Program-made: the position numbers and the translations under genes | Notes under the pieces: model-generated | The model's database searches: none | Told to the model about the DNA's origin: nothing | The model's input: only the letters and a program-made list of their open reading frames with translations | Assembly (NCBI RefSeq): GCF_963576545.1 | Contig: NC_083641.1 | Span: 20,661,523-20,725,522, forward strand | Origin: Limanda limanda | Taxonomy: Eukaryota; Chordata; Actinopteri; Pleuronectiformes; Pleuronectidae | DNA: 64,000 nucleotides | Direction: 5' to 3' | Shown here: one piece after another, positions 39,888 to 51,319 of the stretch | Numbering within the stretch: position 1 is the first letter of the stretch | Layout of the letters: each line of letters begins with the position of its first letter

Positions 39888-42800
39888 GTCGACCCCTAAT
39901 CTGGAGGAAGAGGACGTGAAGGACAATTTGAACGTCCCTGCGATCGATGGTCGCTCCCGTAACTGTCTCCTGAACAAAGAGGACTTCATGTTACGACTTC
40001 ACAGCAGCGTGTTTGGACTCCAGCAGGACTTCGGTCGGTCCCATTGATGGCAGCAGCAAACCCACTGATCCCAGTTCAGAACACATTCCACAGTCGAGTA
40101 TGAACGACCACACTCTCGTGTTGATTTCAGCATCTGATCACTGTCTCTGCTGCTTTGTTAAAGTTGCAACATGCCTTTAAAAACGAGTTTCCTCTAAAGC
40201 AGAGTTTTTCAATCTGTGATGTGACAGAAAGTTGCAGGAGGTCTGGTCATGTGATTGGGCCTCTGACATGTCACTCATCCTCAGAGCCATAACTCAGACT
40301 CATCTAAACACACAGGAAATCACATTACACACGTTTTAAATTCAGCAAAACGTACACGTTCTGACATCATCACTAAGTCACAGAAAAAAGAAAGGTTACC
40401 CTCATGACTCCAGAACTTGCCTGAGAATCCTCCCATTTTAAACTTTTCTTCAGTATCAAAGTGACCCAGTGAGAGGTGTCATTACACCGATGGTTACATT
40501 GCAAAGAGGAACTGCTAATAGATAATTCTGCATATTTGTTTTACTCCACTGTATCATGGTCTGAACAGCACAGCTGCTTTTCTCCCAGAAGTCTGCTCCG
40601 TGCACACACAGCCTGGTTCATCATCATCAACACATGCATCAACACACTCATCAGCTCTGCACCTTCCCCCCCATCCTGCACCAGCCCGCCACCGTCCCAC
40701 ATGTTCCAGCTGTGCAGCACAGAAATGTAAGTGATTTTCATTGAGAACGGAAACACATAGAAGGATATTTCTGCCTGTACTTCATCATTTTAGAGATTTA
40801 ATTTTATATTAACACCATGAGAATAAAGTCAAGTCATCCTCTCACATCTCTTTCTCCAGTTGAATCACAGCAGAGGGACCATGATGCCTCCTCTCGCTCC
40901 AGCTGCTGCCTTTCACACAGCAACACAGACGTCCTGCAGGACAGTGAGTCCACGATGCACCAAACTAAAACATAGACATAGAAATTAAAACAAAGAAGAA
41001 TAAAGAGAAACTCATATCTTACATCTCGAGTCTGACTGATGAAACTAAATTCTGTTTCTGGATGCAGAAACAAGGGAGAGGGGGTGCGCTGCATGTTTGC
41101 ATCGCATGGAAGATTTATTACCACAAACAACTCCAGGTAATAATTAAAATGCATTGAGCTGCGGGACATGAACTAGTTCACTCAGAAAGTACTGAGCCCC
41201 TTTTATGAGTCTGAAATTTAAGAAGGGCAATATGGAAAATATGTTTAAATTTAGATTTTTTTTTTAAATCGTTTTTTGTAATTTTTGTGGATCTTGTGTT
41301 TAATTTGAACTATTTGCCAAATAAAAAGTTTCCAGTCAACAAAAGAATATTAGGCCCACAAAAAGTATTTCTTCTATTTTCGAGCCTATATGTTTTTTTC
41401 AGTCGATAGCCAACATTTCTAAACTCAGCTTTACTGAGCTAAACATTTTACTTTCAGTTTATATGTATAGAAAACTTTTATCCTAGTATTTTCTAACATT
41501 TTTTAGTTAACATCTATTTTCATTGTGAGTTGGTTTAGATCTGTCTCTTATTCCACATCTAGTTTGAAATATATATGTGATTAAAATTCATTATTTAACA
41601 TAAAATGCAGCAAAAGCTCAACGGTCTCCATCAAGAGCCGACACCTGAGAGTGCGTCTGCCGTCGGTCCACAAGAGTCAGAGCAGCAGCCCCCCCACACA
41701 CATACAAACTCAGGTGGGTCAAGTCGGTGATGCAAGAAATAGCTGTAAAAGAGATGTTTTTATGTTATATAGATTTTTACCTCAATGTGTTGTTTTTACA
41801 TCCATATGTTTTGTTGGTTTGTGTGTTTGATTCTAAGCAGGGTTGTGCAAAATATATTAAACAGATTTTCAAATTTTTTTGTGGAGGAGTGAAACATGAG
41901 TGAAGGAAGAACACATTCAATTTTGGATCCGGGGAATAAACACACTACATCCAAGGAAGTTGTTTCTACTCCAGTCCATTTGATGTTGGTTTGTTTGTTA
42001 GTTTGCAGGATTAAACAAAAATATTATTGGACAGATTAGCATGAAACAAGGTGGAAGCAGACATGACACAGCCCCTTGTGTGACATAATAATAACAAACA
42101 TTTGCATAATGAGGCCTGACACGCCACCTAACAACGCCAAGTAGCATCAATATCCAGTGTGAGGAAAGAGAAAATGTGTTTTCAGAATCAAACCTTGTAA
42201 AGTAATAACTCAAATAAAAACCATGCACATGAAAATGAGCAGAAAATGTCTTGTTAACAAGATGATTTTTATTAAAACGGATCTGTTTCTGTCTTTTTCA
42301 GCCTCTGCATGTGAACAGTCAGCGGACAGAAACACTGGTGACGGGTGTGAAACACGAATCACATCTTCACCGGCGTCTGCGACCAAGAGAGAGAAGCTGG
42401 AGCAGCTCGTGCACCTGCAGTGGAAAGAGAAGCTCGACGACGACAAACACAGGAACCAACAATCTGACACCACAAAGGATTCACCGCCTGGAGACGAATC
42501 TTGGGATCGAGCAGCGACCCCTGAACTTGGCGGCAAGTGCGGGTCACATGACAGGAAGAGGCGGCTCGAGGGCCACGGCTTCACTAAAGGGAAAAGGTTG
42601 AAGCAGGATATTGTGGACAACCAGTTTCCTTATGCTAAGATGTGGCACAGCAATCAGTCTGCGTTCAGTGTAACTCACACACATCCGTCCTCCTGCGCTG
42701 CACCTGTGCAACACATCAACTTCAGTGACTTGTCTGTGTTGTACCCTGAGAGCAGCAGATTTAATGTTTCCAGCTCACACGGGGGTCTCACCCCTTATCC

Positions 42801-43092
42801 AGGGGTGGCAATGCAACCCTGCCCAACAGCATCATGGGAGCCAAGCTGGGACATTACCAGAAGAAAGGCCCTCCACTCCGGGATACCTGTCGTGGCTCAG
42901 AGGCACATGGGACATTTACCCGGTTTCTTTGCTCCATCTCTGTTTGTGCCTCTGGTTCTGAGGAGGCAGGAGGCAGCTTACGTCAGAGGTTGGGACCCGT
43001 CAACAAAACTGTCGCCTCCGTCTCCACACACGGCCGTGCCCTCGCTGTGGCTCTCTGGCACATGGGGCGCTGAGTCTGCAGGGGCCCTCTGA
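39888..43092 (+). CDS. Divergent AUTS2/fibrosin-family protein, partial
   Basis: Exons proposed: 39888-40037 (tentative), 40589 or 40612-40726, 40860-40943, 41068-41136, 41611-41713 and 42302-43092 (stop). From 40589 on they join in one frame for about 394 residues. Seen: an alternating-histidine tract (VHHHQHMHQHTHQ), a Pro/Ala segment (MMPPLAPAAAFHTATQT), then KQGRGGALHVCIAWKIYYHKQ. In AUTS2 the same three features occur in the same order: the HX repeat (QHTHQHTHQHT), a Pro-rich stretch, and a [21 protein letters not shown] block. The tentative first exon has LNKEDFMLRLHSSVFGL, loosely like the AUTS2 segment before its HX repeat; with the 40612 acceptor its phase fits, but its donor (gtccca) is poor. 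The last exon (KREKLEQLVHLQWKEKLDDD, KRRLEGHGFTKGKRLK) is not recognised. AUTS2 works with a non-canonical PRC1 and p300. N-terminal exons were not found. This may be a fast-evolving short paralogue. Confidence 0.6.
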
Positions 43093-43594
43093 GGAGGAAG
43101 GAGAGCAGCTTCTCCCATGACAACCACTCATCTGTATACAGTGCGTCTGCTGAATTCCCTGGTCACTGGAAGCTTTTAAATAACACTTGAAGAGACACTC
43201 TTTAAGCAGCTTTAAGTAGCCGATCACGGTTCCTAATGAAGCTCACTGGTCTCGTAATAAGTTCTTTAGATTCATTTCGGCAGCTTCTTGGTTATTCGGA
43301 CACAATTTGTTTCCTTGATAAACTGGTACATGATAAAATATATTCAGATGAATGTGTTTTTACATTTTTCGAGTGATATATATATATATATATATAAAGT
43401 TATAAAGAAAAGGCCTGCATATATCCAGTGAAACCAGAATGACCAGGTGGAATCAATGCTCCTATTTGGGAGGAAGAAAAGGTTTTTAAAATATGTGTAA
43501 ATCTACCTTATCCGAATACAGGGCTACAGGAGTAAAACAAAAAAACACATGTCAATGTTGCGTTTGTGTCAAAAATGTATTTAAAATGTATATC

Positions 43595-43600
43595 AATAAA
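43595..43600 (+). terminator. Poly(A) signal for AUTS2-like gene
   Basis: Canonical AATAAA about 500 bases after the AUTS2-like stop. It lies between this gene and the convergent hinfp. Confidence 0.45.
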
Positions 43601-43965
43601 ATTATGCAACATTAAAAGGCTACAAAAAAATAAGATCCTCTGAAATACTCTGTTCAACATCAGGGAAAATGTCACAGCAAACGGAGCCTGCTGTGTAAAC
43701 ATGTCACAGAAGAAGCTCAGCAGGGCTGTTCACTCATTCATGATAACTGTGTCGGCTTGTTTAACACACAAGACGTCACAAAGCGTAGTGAGGCGGTAGA
43801 GTTAATAAGAGCTGCTACAGTGAAACTGGGTTCCACTAAAACCTGCGGTGAGAAGAACCATCTCAACGTCACATCACACACATATCAGTTCCAGTGATGA
43901 CTGATAGCTTCACAGCAAAATCTATTAAAACCTGGTGGGATTCCACCCGACCCAAACTGGGATGA

Positions 43966-46900
43966 TCACACCACGTCCATGCCGAGGCCCCTAGCGACCT
44001 CGGTCAAGGCCTGGACGGCTCCTGACGTCCCGTCGGCATCACAGTCCTCCTGAGAGAATCCTCCAGGCTCGTCCTCGATGTGAGGGATGGTGCTCATCAC
44101 ACAGTAGAGGGGGGACTCGCTGCCTCGGGGGCTGGGCTGGGACGAGATGTCCTCCCCGCCAGAGAACTCGGACGAGTACGAGGACGAGGAGCTGGAGGAG
44201 GGCGAGGAGGATCTGGCCGGCGAGCTGCGGCCGCTCTCTGGCGTCACCGCGGCCCTCTTGGTCCGAATCCTCGTCCGCAGATTTTTCCGGAGGCTTGGAG
44301 GTTTTTTGGCCATGTTCTTCATAATCTCCTTCGTCACCTCTACAGTCTCAAATCGCACCATGTTCAGTTTCAAGAAGCCGTCTACATCCTTCCTGTATCT
44401 GTGGAGGAAACAGAATGTCACAATCAGAATCAGGTTTTATTGGCCAAGTAAGTTTGCACAAACAAGGAATTTGACTTGGTAAAATGGCTCTCAGTGGGCT
44501 TACACAGAATACACATCACAACACAAAACAATACAAACAGTGCAACGGTCTAAGAAAAGAAAGTATATACAAGGAGGAATGCCTATATACAGGAGCTGTG
44601 AATTGTAACACAACAATAGTGCAAAGAAGTGGAGAGTCCAAGAAGTGCAGGGATAAATATTAAACGGTAGGTTATACAGTAACTAGGGATGGGCATAATT
44701 AATCGACGATCGATTCATTGATCATTAAGAATTTCCTCGATGAAATAATGTTTTCATCGATTAATTGGGTAATTACACATTTGACCACGGGGGGCAGTGT
44801 TTGAAAAAAACGCCACAGACCTACTCAGTTACCTGCGAGTTACCGTGTTACCATTTCCAAAGTAAACACGAAGAAGTCACGGCGAAGTTTAGCTTGGGAC
44901 CATTTAGAATTAAAAAGTGACTTGGTTCACTGCAAACACTGCGAAGCTGTGTTTGAGTACAACTCGGCCACGACTCAAATGATGTACCACTTGAAGAACG
45001 CACATCCGACGCTGGTTAATGGCGGCGCGTCCTGCTCCCGGTCTCACTCTCAACCTAGCATCAACTCGGAGTAAGCACGGAGGAGCTGCAATGCACAACG
45101 AGCAGAGAATAACGTTCCCCAGGCTAGCCCAGTTAGCACGGAGCTACCTGTGTATCATGCATAAACTGTATGGTATCACGGCGACGTCAGTCCTCTCACT
45201 AGTTATTTTTATGAAGCTTTCTCGACTCGGTGCCTTGTTTGATAGTTTTAGTTACATGTGGCAAAACCTGTCAGACCTAAGTATTATATATTTGTGGTTA
45301 AGTTATTGTTTAACATGCTTGTTTTTTATATTATTAGTGTTTAGTAGCACCGGCTTCTAGCTGTCGGCTCCGCTGCTTGAGGTTACGGCAGCGCATATTT
45401 TGTTCATCTTGTAATAAAGATCTGAATGAGGAAACACGCTTTTTTTTTTTTTATTTTCACTGCATTTTTATATAGCCTATAAATAGTGAATTTTTGAATA
45501 TAAAAATATTAATGATTAATCGAAAATTCGTCATTAAATCTCCCGACGATCGATTAAGACAATTTAATCGAATGCCCATCCCTAACAGTAACGGTGAAAT
45601 AAATAAATATAATTGCGATCGGACAAAAACTACACTAACTAAAATTCAAGCTTTGTGGTCGGCAGTTTATAATCAGGTCATTGAAGGAAAAATAACAAAG
45701 GAGGAGTTTAATTAACACCAGATCCTAAAATACATTTTCTTAACACACTGTGTATAATAAGATCCGGCCATCACAACCCCAATACGCTGCTGTGACTCAC
45801 CTAAAGCGTGAATGCCCAGACGGCCATTTCAGCTCGTGCTTTTTACGAAGGTGAAGTGTGAGAGTGTAACACCACGAGAAGACCTTATCACAAATGTGAC
45901 ACTTGTACTTGGAAATCCCCCCGACCTGTTGGTTCAAACAATCATCATGTCAGTAACAGAGTGTCATCTTAGTTAATGATATGTGGGACTTAACATTGTA
46001 CAGTACTGAGCTTTACTGGGTGTTTCATGTTGGTGCTGACCAACCTCGTGCGCTCTCTTCAAGTGGTAAGCCATGGTTTGAAACGTGTGACAGGAATAAT
46101 CACAACCCTCGACAGTGCAGCGGTACACCGTCCCCTCGTTGTGAACCTCCGTGTGCTTCTGGAGATCTTGTTGGTTCTTGAATCTGTTTGAAAATGAAGA
46201 AAAAGAAAACATTGTGAGTCCAACACAGATATGGATGAAAAACGTATTTAAGTTTATCTGCTTAAAAACGACTGGACTCAAAGGCTACATCAGAATTACA
46301 AACATTTCCACTTTTTAGGAGATTCCAAACTGTCAACAGCAATAATGTAGTATTTAACGTTTTAGATTTTTTTCTGTAAATAAGATTAAAATATACCAGA
46401 GACCTTTAAACAAACATGAAAATCACAAAAAAAAGTTGAATTAATGCTTAATTCAAATTAAATGCACTCACTTAAAATAGGTAATGAGAGATAAACCGTT
46501 ATTTACAGAAGTAAAGGTTGCTTTGTTTAATTAGCTCAATCTTGACATAACAACTTTTATATTATCTTACAAGACAACACAATATAGAGGAGGCTGTTCA
46601 CACAAATTGACAAAAGTATTCCCAAAGCCTGATTTTTACCAAACAGAACGTCTAATCCGTGGTTTCAAAGTTCTACCTTTTGTCGCAGAAGTCACACGGG
46701 AACGGCCGCTCGTCACAGTGACGGAAGCGGATGTGGATCTTCAGAGCTGCCAAGGTGGTGCAGGTCATATCACAGAAGGGACACTTGACCTGATTCACTG
46801 AGAGTAAAAGAAACAAACAGAAAACAACAACGGTGTTAATTCGATCTGTAACATATAATTGTTGATTAACAACTTGGATGATTAGTGATTCATTGTAAAA

Positions 46901-49007
46901 TTCTATTTAAAAACCTAATTAACAAAAAAAACTTAATTTATCATTTGAACAACATATCAGTCTTTTTGAGTAATAACACGTCATTACTGAAATATGAGCT
47001 GAAATTAAAAACCTGGATTAAATCAAATACTCTCACCCTAAAATCCTTCAAATTAATGTTGATTTAAAGTCGCATGTACAATTCTGTATGAGACTCATGA
47101 TCGAAAGTCTCATAACAGCTACTGAAGGAACCTTGAGGTTAGTTTGTTTTGTGAAATGTTGTTTTCAAGTCTAAGAAGGAATTATGAAAAACAACCTCCT
47201 TCAATGTTTAAAAGTAATTTGGACATCTTTGTAAAACTTCCAGAAGAACAATCTGATCAAGGCTTAAAAGTGTACTGCTTATGTTTCCACAGTTAAAACA
47301 CATGGACAATATAGAATATTTTAAATATCCTATAGTAATCAGGGTTGACCAAATCCTAGGAACTGCAATGTAACAACTGTATAATAATACAAGTGTAGAA
47401 AGTTGTTACCATGCTGACGAACGTGATCCCTCAAAAGTCTCTCGCTGGAAAAAGCTTTGCCACAATGTTCACAAACAAGCGAATCTGTGTGAATAAGAAC
47501 AAGAACAAGCATTAAACCTTCAGAACATCTGCCTCCTGGGAAAGTTTGACCGATACACACGTGTCTCTCACCCACTGGCTCGGCCTGTCGGTGGAGGTGG
47601 TCGAACAGCTTGGTGTTGCTGGAGAACATGCTGCCGCACGTAGGACAGGCGACCAGTCTCTCCTGAGTGTGGCTCCGCATGTGTTCCCGCAACCGGTACC
47701 GGATCTTGAAGAAAGCGTCGCAGCCTGTCGCAGAGAGAAGAAAAACACACGTCACACAAAGGTCGGAGCCAATCGACCTCTGTTTGACCTTTGCTTGCTC
47801 AGTCCTACCTGCCCAGTGGCAGAAGAGAGCCTGCTGCTGTTGTGAGAACGACTGTAACTCTGCACTTTGGATGTGATTGTCCACATGTCGGTAGAACCAC
47901 TCAGGGTTGTTGAATGAACTCTGTACCAAGACAAGACAAAACTCACTTGTTGATCTATGAACAATTTAAACCACAAATACCAGGGTTCATACACATTTTG
48001 ACCAATGGATTTCCATGACTTTTTCATGACTTTTCAACAACTTTAAACCAAATTTCCATGTCCAAACAGTTTGAAAAAGTGACAAAATGTAGTATTTAAA
48101 CTAACAATGAGAATTCCAATGCACCTTAAAGGCATACGCTCTCATAGTATACGCTTATATTTTGAGCGTATTTCTTTAAAAGCATATGAATTAGTTAAAA
48201 CTCAGCGTAAATGAACGACATGAAAATATGAAAATAACAAATTTCCCTGACTTTTCCAAAACTTTTGGGATTTTATTTTTTCCCAGGACTTTTCCAGGCC
48301 TGGAAATACACCTTTTACAATTCCATGACTTTTCCAGGTTTTCCATGACCATAGGAACCCTGAAATACCCACATCACAGTTCTCCCACTGGCAGACGTAT
48401 CCCTCCGATCCTTCAGGAACCAGGTTGTTGCTGTGTAGACCCTGGTTGCAGCTGGGCAGGTCGGGACGGGACTGGAGCAGCTGGGAGCCCACGAACTTGA
48501 GCTTCCCGTGGTAGTTGTGAAAGTAGGCGTGGACCTCCAGCTCCGTGGGACTTCCCATCGAGAGAAACTCACATCCTTTCCAGAGACAAGCGTACTCATC
48601 TAAACAGAAATAATTACAAATGACTCCACTGAAGACAAGACTGTTAAATACACAGGGGACTTGAAATCTGGAAGTGATACAGAGAGTTACAAAAGTCAAA
48701 CAACATGTGTTTGTGTAGATTACTGTGACTCAAATAACACATACATTTATTGCTACTGGGCTAAATTCAATACTTAATCTCGATAGTGATTTTCGTGTGC
48801 ACTGTGGTTTCCCTCATGTGTGTGTTTACCATGTGCAAATCCATTCCCTTCTCACTCACCCAGCTCCTCCAGGGCGTCAGTGTCTCCCAGGAAATCCTTC
48901 ATGTGCAGCGCCATGTGGTCACTCAGCTCCTCCATGGTGCAGCCCCTGAAGTTGCAGGACGCCCACTCACACGTCACCTCGAAGGGGTCCAGCCTCTTGG
49001 TCGTCAT
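43966..49007 (-). CDS. hinfp: Histone H4 transcription factor HINFP
   Basis: HiNF-P is a nuclear C2H2 zinc-finger factor that drives histone H4 genes at the G1/S transition with NPAT. Nine coding exons, minus strand: 49007-48860, 48599-48373, 47920-47809, 47724-47572, 47484-47410, 46797-46677, 46183-46045, 45925-45801 and 44398-43966. They give 510 residues (human 517) with all phases in agreement. The start [15 protein letters not shown] follows an acceptor, so exon 1 is leader only. Nine C2H2-type fingers are visible, from CEWASC and CLWKGC through [46 protein letters not shown] and CTVEGCDY to CHICDKVF, followed by the conserved [17 protein letters not shown]. The C-terminus is Ser-rich and acidic and more diverged from human. 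The last intron holds nested repeats, and a MITE sits beside the donor at 48372. Confidence 0.96.
44684..45584 (+). mobile_element. hAT element with BED zinc finger
   Basis: The 901-bp element has perfect 13-bp inverted ends (TAGGGATGGGCAT ... ATGCCCATCCCTA) and an exact 8-bp target duplication, ACAGTAAC, at 44676-44683 and 45585-45592. These are hAT hallmarks. It lies in the last intron of hinfp. Interior 44871-45074 encodes a BED zinc finger. No transposase catalytic region is present, so it is a non-autonomous, internally deleted copy. Confidence 0.9.
44871..45074 (+). pseudogene. BED zinc-finger fragment of hAT transposase
   Basis: An open 67-codon frame includes [20 protein letters not shown] and, further on, [10 protein letters not shown]. 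The spacing C-x2-C ... H-x4-H with upstream aromatic residues is a BED finger, the DNA-binding domain at the N-terminus of ZBED-type hAT transposases. It ends in TAA at 45072-45074 with the catalytic part lost. Confidence 0.75.
47981..48362. mobile_element. MITE next to the hinfp exon donor
   Basis: Inverted ends CAGGGTTC start at 47981 and end, complemented, at 48362. Inside, 'ccatgacttttccagg' and its relatives recur several times. The flanks share AAATAC (47975-47980 and 48363-48368), a likely partial or imperfect duplication. The element lies in the hinfp intron, ending 8 bases before the donor dinucleotide at 48372-48371. Confidence 0.7.
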
Positions 49008-49960
49008 CACGGCGGACCTGATCACCAGAGAACCGGACAGGGAAAGAAAACTCAACACTTTGACAACCTTGCAGCCAAAAAATGACTTGTGATGCCAACA
49101 CAAAAAGAACAAATATGGACTAAGGTTGAGGAGATTTCATGTTGACGGATCTTTGATTGATCTTTTATAAAGTCAGTTTATCCTTTGCAATGATCTGCTT
49201 GGCCACACGGCAAGAACCGGTCGGGGAATAGGTCAAACTCTGACAGAATCACCAACGGAACCAACTATCAATAATGTTTATCAGGTTAGAGCCACAACTC
49301 ATCACCTCTTCACCCAGAGTTATGTCTCTTCCCATCAGGCTCCTCCCTGAACTTTCCCTTAAGATCACTGGTCCCATCAGCTGTCAGGTTTTCACAGACA
49401 ACTGGATATTAGATTCTTAAAAAGGACGAACACACTTCTGTTGTTTTGCATTTGGAAAATGACAACACCCACTGTGCATCTACAGATATTTTACCTGTAT
49501 TCATTATTGTCTCTCGTCTGTTTCCTAAAAGACACATCGAGATAAATCCTCCATTCAGCTGTGAGCACAGGTTCACTGAAGGAAAGTTATATTTACATGG
49601 ATTTACAAAAGATTATTTATCTTAGAAACCACAAGCTAGCTCCAGCTAAACGTGTGTGTATTAACAAAGTGAATATTTATGCTAACAGAGAAGCTAACGC
49701 TGATTCCAGTTTAACGGGTAATCGCAACACTTACTTTCTACTAATGTCCTAAGACAAACTTTGATGACGTTTTAATGAACAACATGTGAAGTCACTGATT
49801 GCGACTGGTGTGAAGTGTGAAGTTAATGTTTCTTACGAAGCAGCAGCGGCTCTGAGTCAGTGACTCTTCTTCTTCTTCTGCTTCTTCTTCTTCAGCATCC
49901 ACTCGTTTGTTTATTTCCTCCTAGCCGCCAAACCGGAAGTTGTTTTTTCCTCTTCCCCTG
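49008..49960 (-). promoter_or_regulatory. hinfp leader exon and promoter
   Basis: A minus-strand donor (GCTTC|gtaaga) marks the end of a non-coding first exon at 49837. Upstream, CCGGAAGT at 49933-49940 is a consensus ETS-family site (seen on the plus strand). The coding start lies about 830 bases away, after an intron. No TATA box is seen. Confidence 0.5.
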
Positions 49961-51300
49961 TTGTGAAAAAAAACCTTCAAGACTACACTGCCTCCTATTG
50001 TACCGGAGTCAAAAACTAAATAATATTATTATTCATAAAAAAATTGTAACAATGAAGACTGTGGTAAGTTTATCTTTTTTTTTAATTTCTCATTAATTGT
50101 TTAACCTTATTTGAATGTGCAATACGTATTAATAAAGTAAAATATATGTACAACCCAGCTCATACTGTATAACTCATTCTATACTCATATCATTCTATAT
50201 ATTGTTTCTACTTTTCATATTTCCCATGCATATTATTACTTTAACTGGTGTTTCTGTTTTTAGTTTCTATTTGAGCTTTTTCCTTTGCTGCTTTAACACA
50301 TCTCCCCATTGTGGATTGTCATACCTTATCTTACCTTATCATATATTTTCTTATCTTATCTTATCTTAGTTTGAGACATGTGTTAAACATCAAACTAACA
50401 TATTGCGCTATATTTCATACAAATCGAGACGACTGTATGAAAGCTGATTTCTAAGGAACAGAATGAGCCATATGGGTGAGACGGAAACCAGCCAGACGAG
50501 TGTTGAGGAGGAGGGACAGAGCTCGGGCAGCTCCAGTGCCATCCCTGATCTCTTATTCAATATTTCATGCTGCTCTGGAAACATAAGGGCCCATAACAAC
50601 TGAATTATTCATGCGCGTTTATGTCAGGATGACTGATTCACAGGAAAATTACCAGCAGCTTCCCTAAGCCAGTGGAGGAACTGAGAAACAATTAAATGAT
50701 GTTTCATTTCTTCAAATTCAGATTAAATATGAGGACATTTTTCATCTCCTGACTAATGTCTGAACTGTTAAAAATGTTCAGGACAAAACACTGATGAGTT
50801 CTCACTTTAGGAAACGCACTCAGACAACGGTTTTGAGGATTACAACATCTGCAGGCCACACCCATCTTCCTTTGTAAAGGACTTCAGACACCAAACTAGT
50901 CTTGGGGAGAAGTAGGGAGAAAACTCAGTGCTGGGATATTATTTTAGGCACCTCTTAACCGTTTGTTATGTCTTATTTTATTTATTTATTATTAGGTAAA
51001 AAATACCTATACCTTCTCATTTTTATAATAATGAATTAAACCATCACAGAGAGCATGATTTTGCACTTTAGGAGTAGATCATGTTTGCTTCTATACTGTA
51101 TAAGGACGCGGACACGGTTGATCAGAGACAAAAGCACCAATAAGGAGATAAATAAAATGTTTGTTTTAATAACAGATAACACTTGTAAATCGTTTATGAA
51201 TCCCATTAAACCAAAATACTACACTGTAAGATATGTTTCAGCTTACAAATTAGAAATGGATAATTTATAAGTAAATTACTGCAGCATTCAGAGCATGTTG
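49961..51300. other. Intergenic, no gene seen
   Basis: AT-rich DNA between the hinfp promoter and the presumed map6 3' end. It contains a pentanucleotide (TTATC)n tail at about 50320-50376 attached to 'ccccattgtggat'. The same join appears in reverse complement at 56582-56655, so these are two copies of one retroelement 3' end. Confidence 0.5.
50285..50376 (-). repeat. Retroelement 3' end with (GATAA)n tail
   Basis: Read on the minus strand, a (GATAA)n tail at about 50320-50376 joins 'atccacaatgggga'. The matching copy at 56582-56655 has (AAGAT)n-type repeats and 'ccacaatggggacatt'. It looks like the tail of a fish LINE or SINE; the family is not assigned. Confidence 0.5.
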
Positions 51301-51319
51301 CATCAAACAAAAAATTTAA

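Larger units (their letters stand above)
44425..45720. mobile_element. Older dispersed repeat split by a hAT insertion
   Basis: The sequence from 'aatcaggttttattggccaag' (about 44428) to 44683 resembles a common fish repeat, and related-looking sequence seems to resume after 45593. The hAT element at 44684-45584 interrupts it, giving a nested arrangement. The class of the outer repeat and its right limit are uncertain. Confidence 0.45.

Noticed and set aside
42302..43092. ARID5-type C-terminus
   Set aside because: KRRLEGHGFTKGKRLK looked a little like ARID5A, but no ARID domain is found upstream, and the AUTS2-type blocks fit the upstream exons better.
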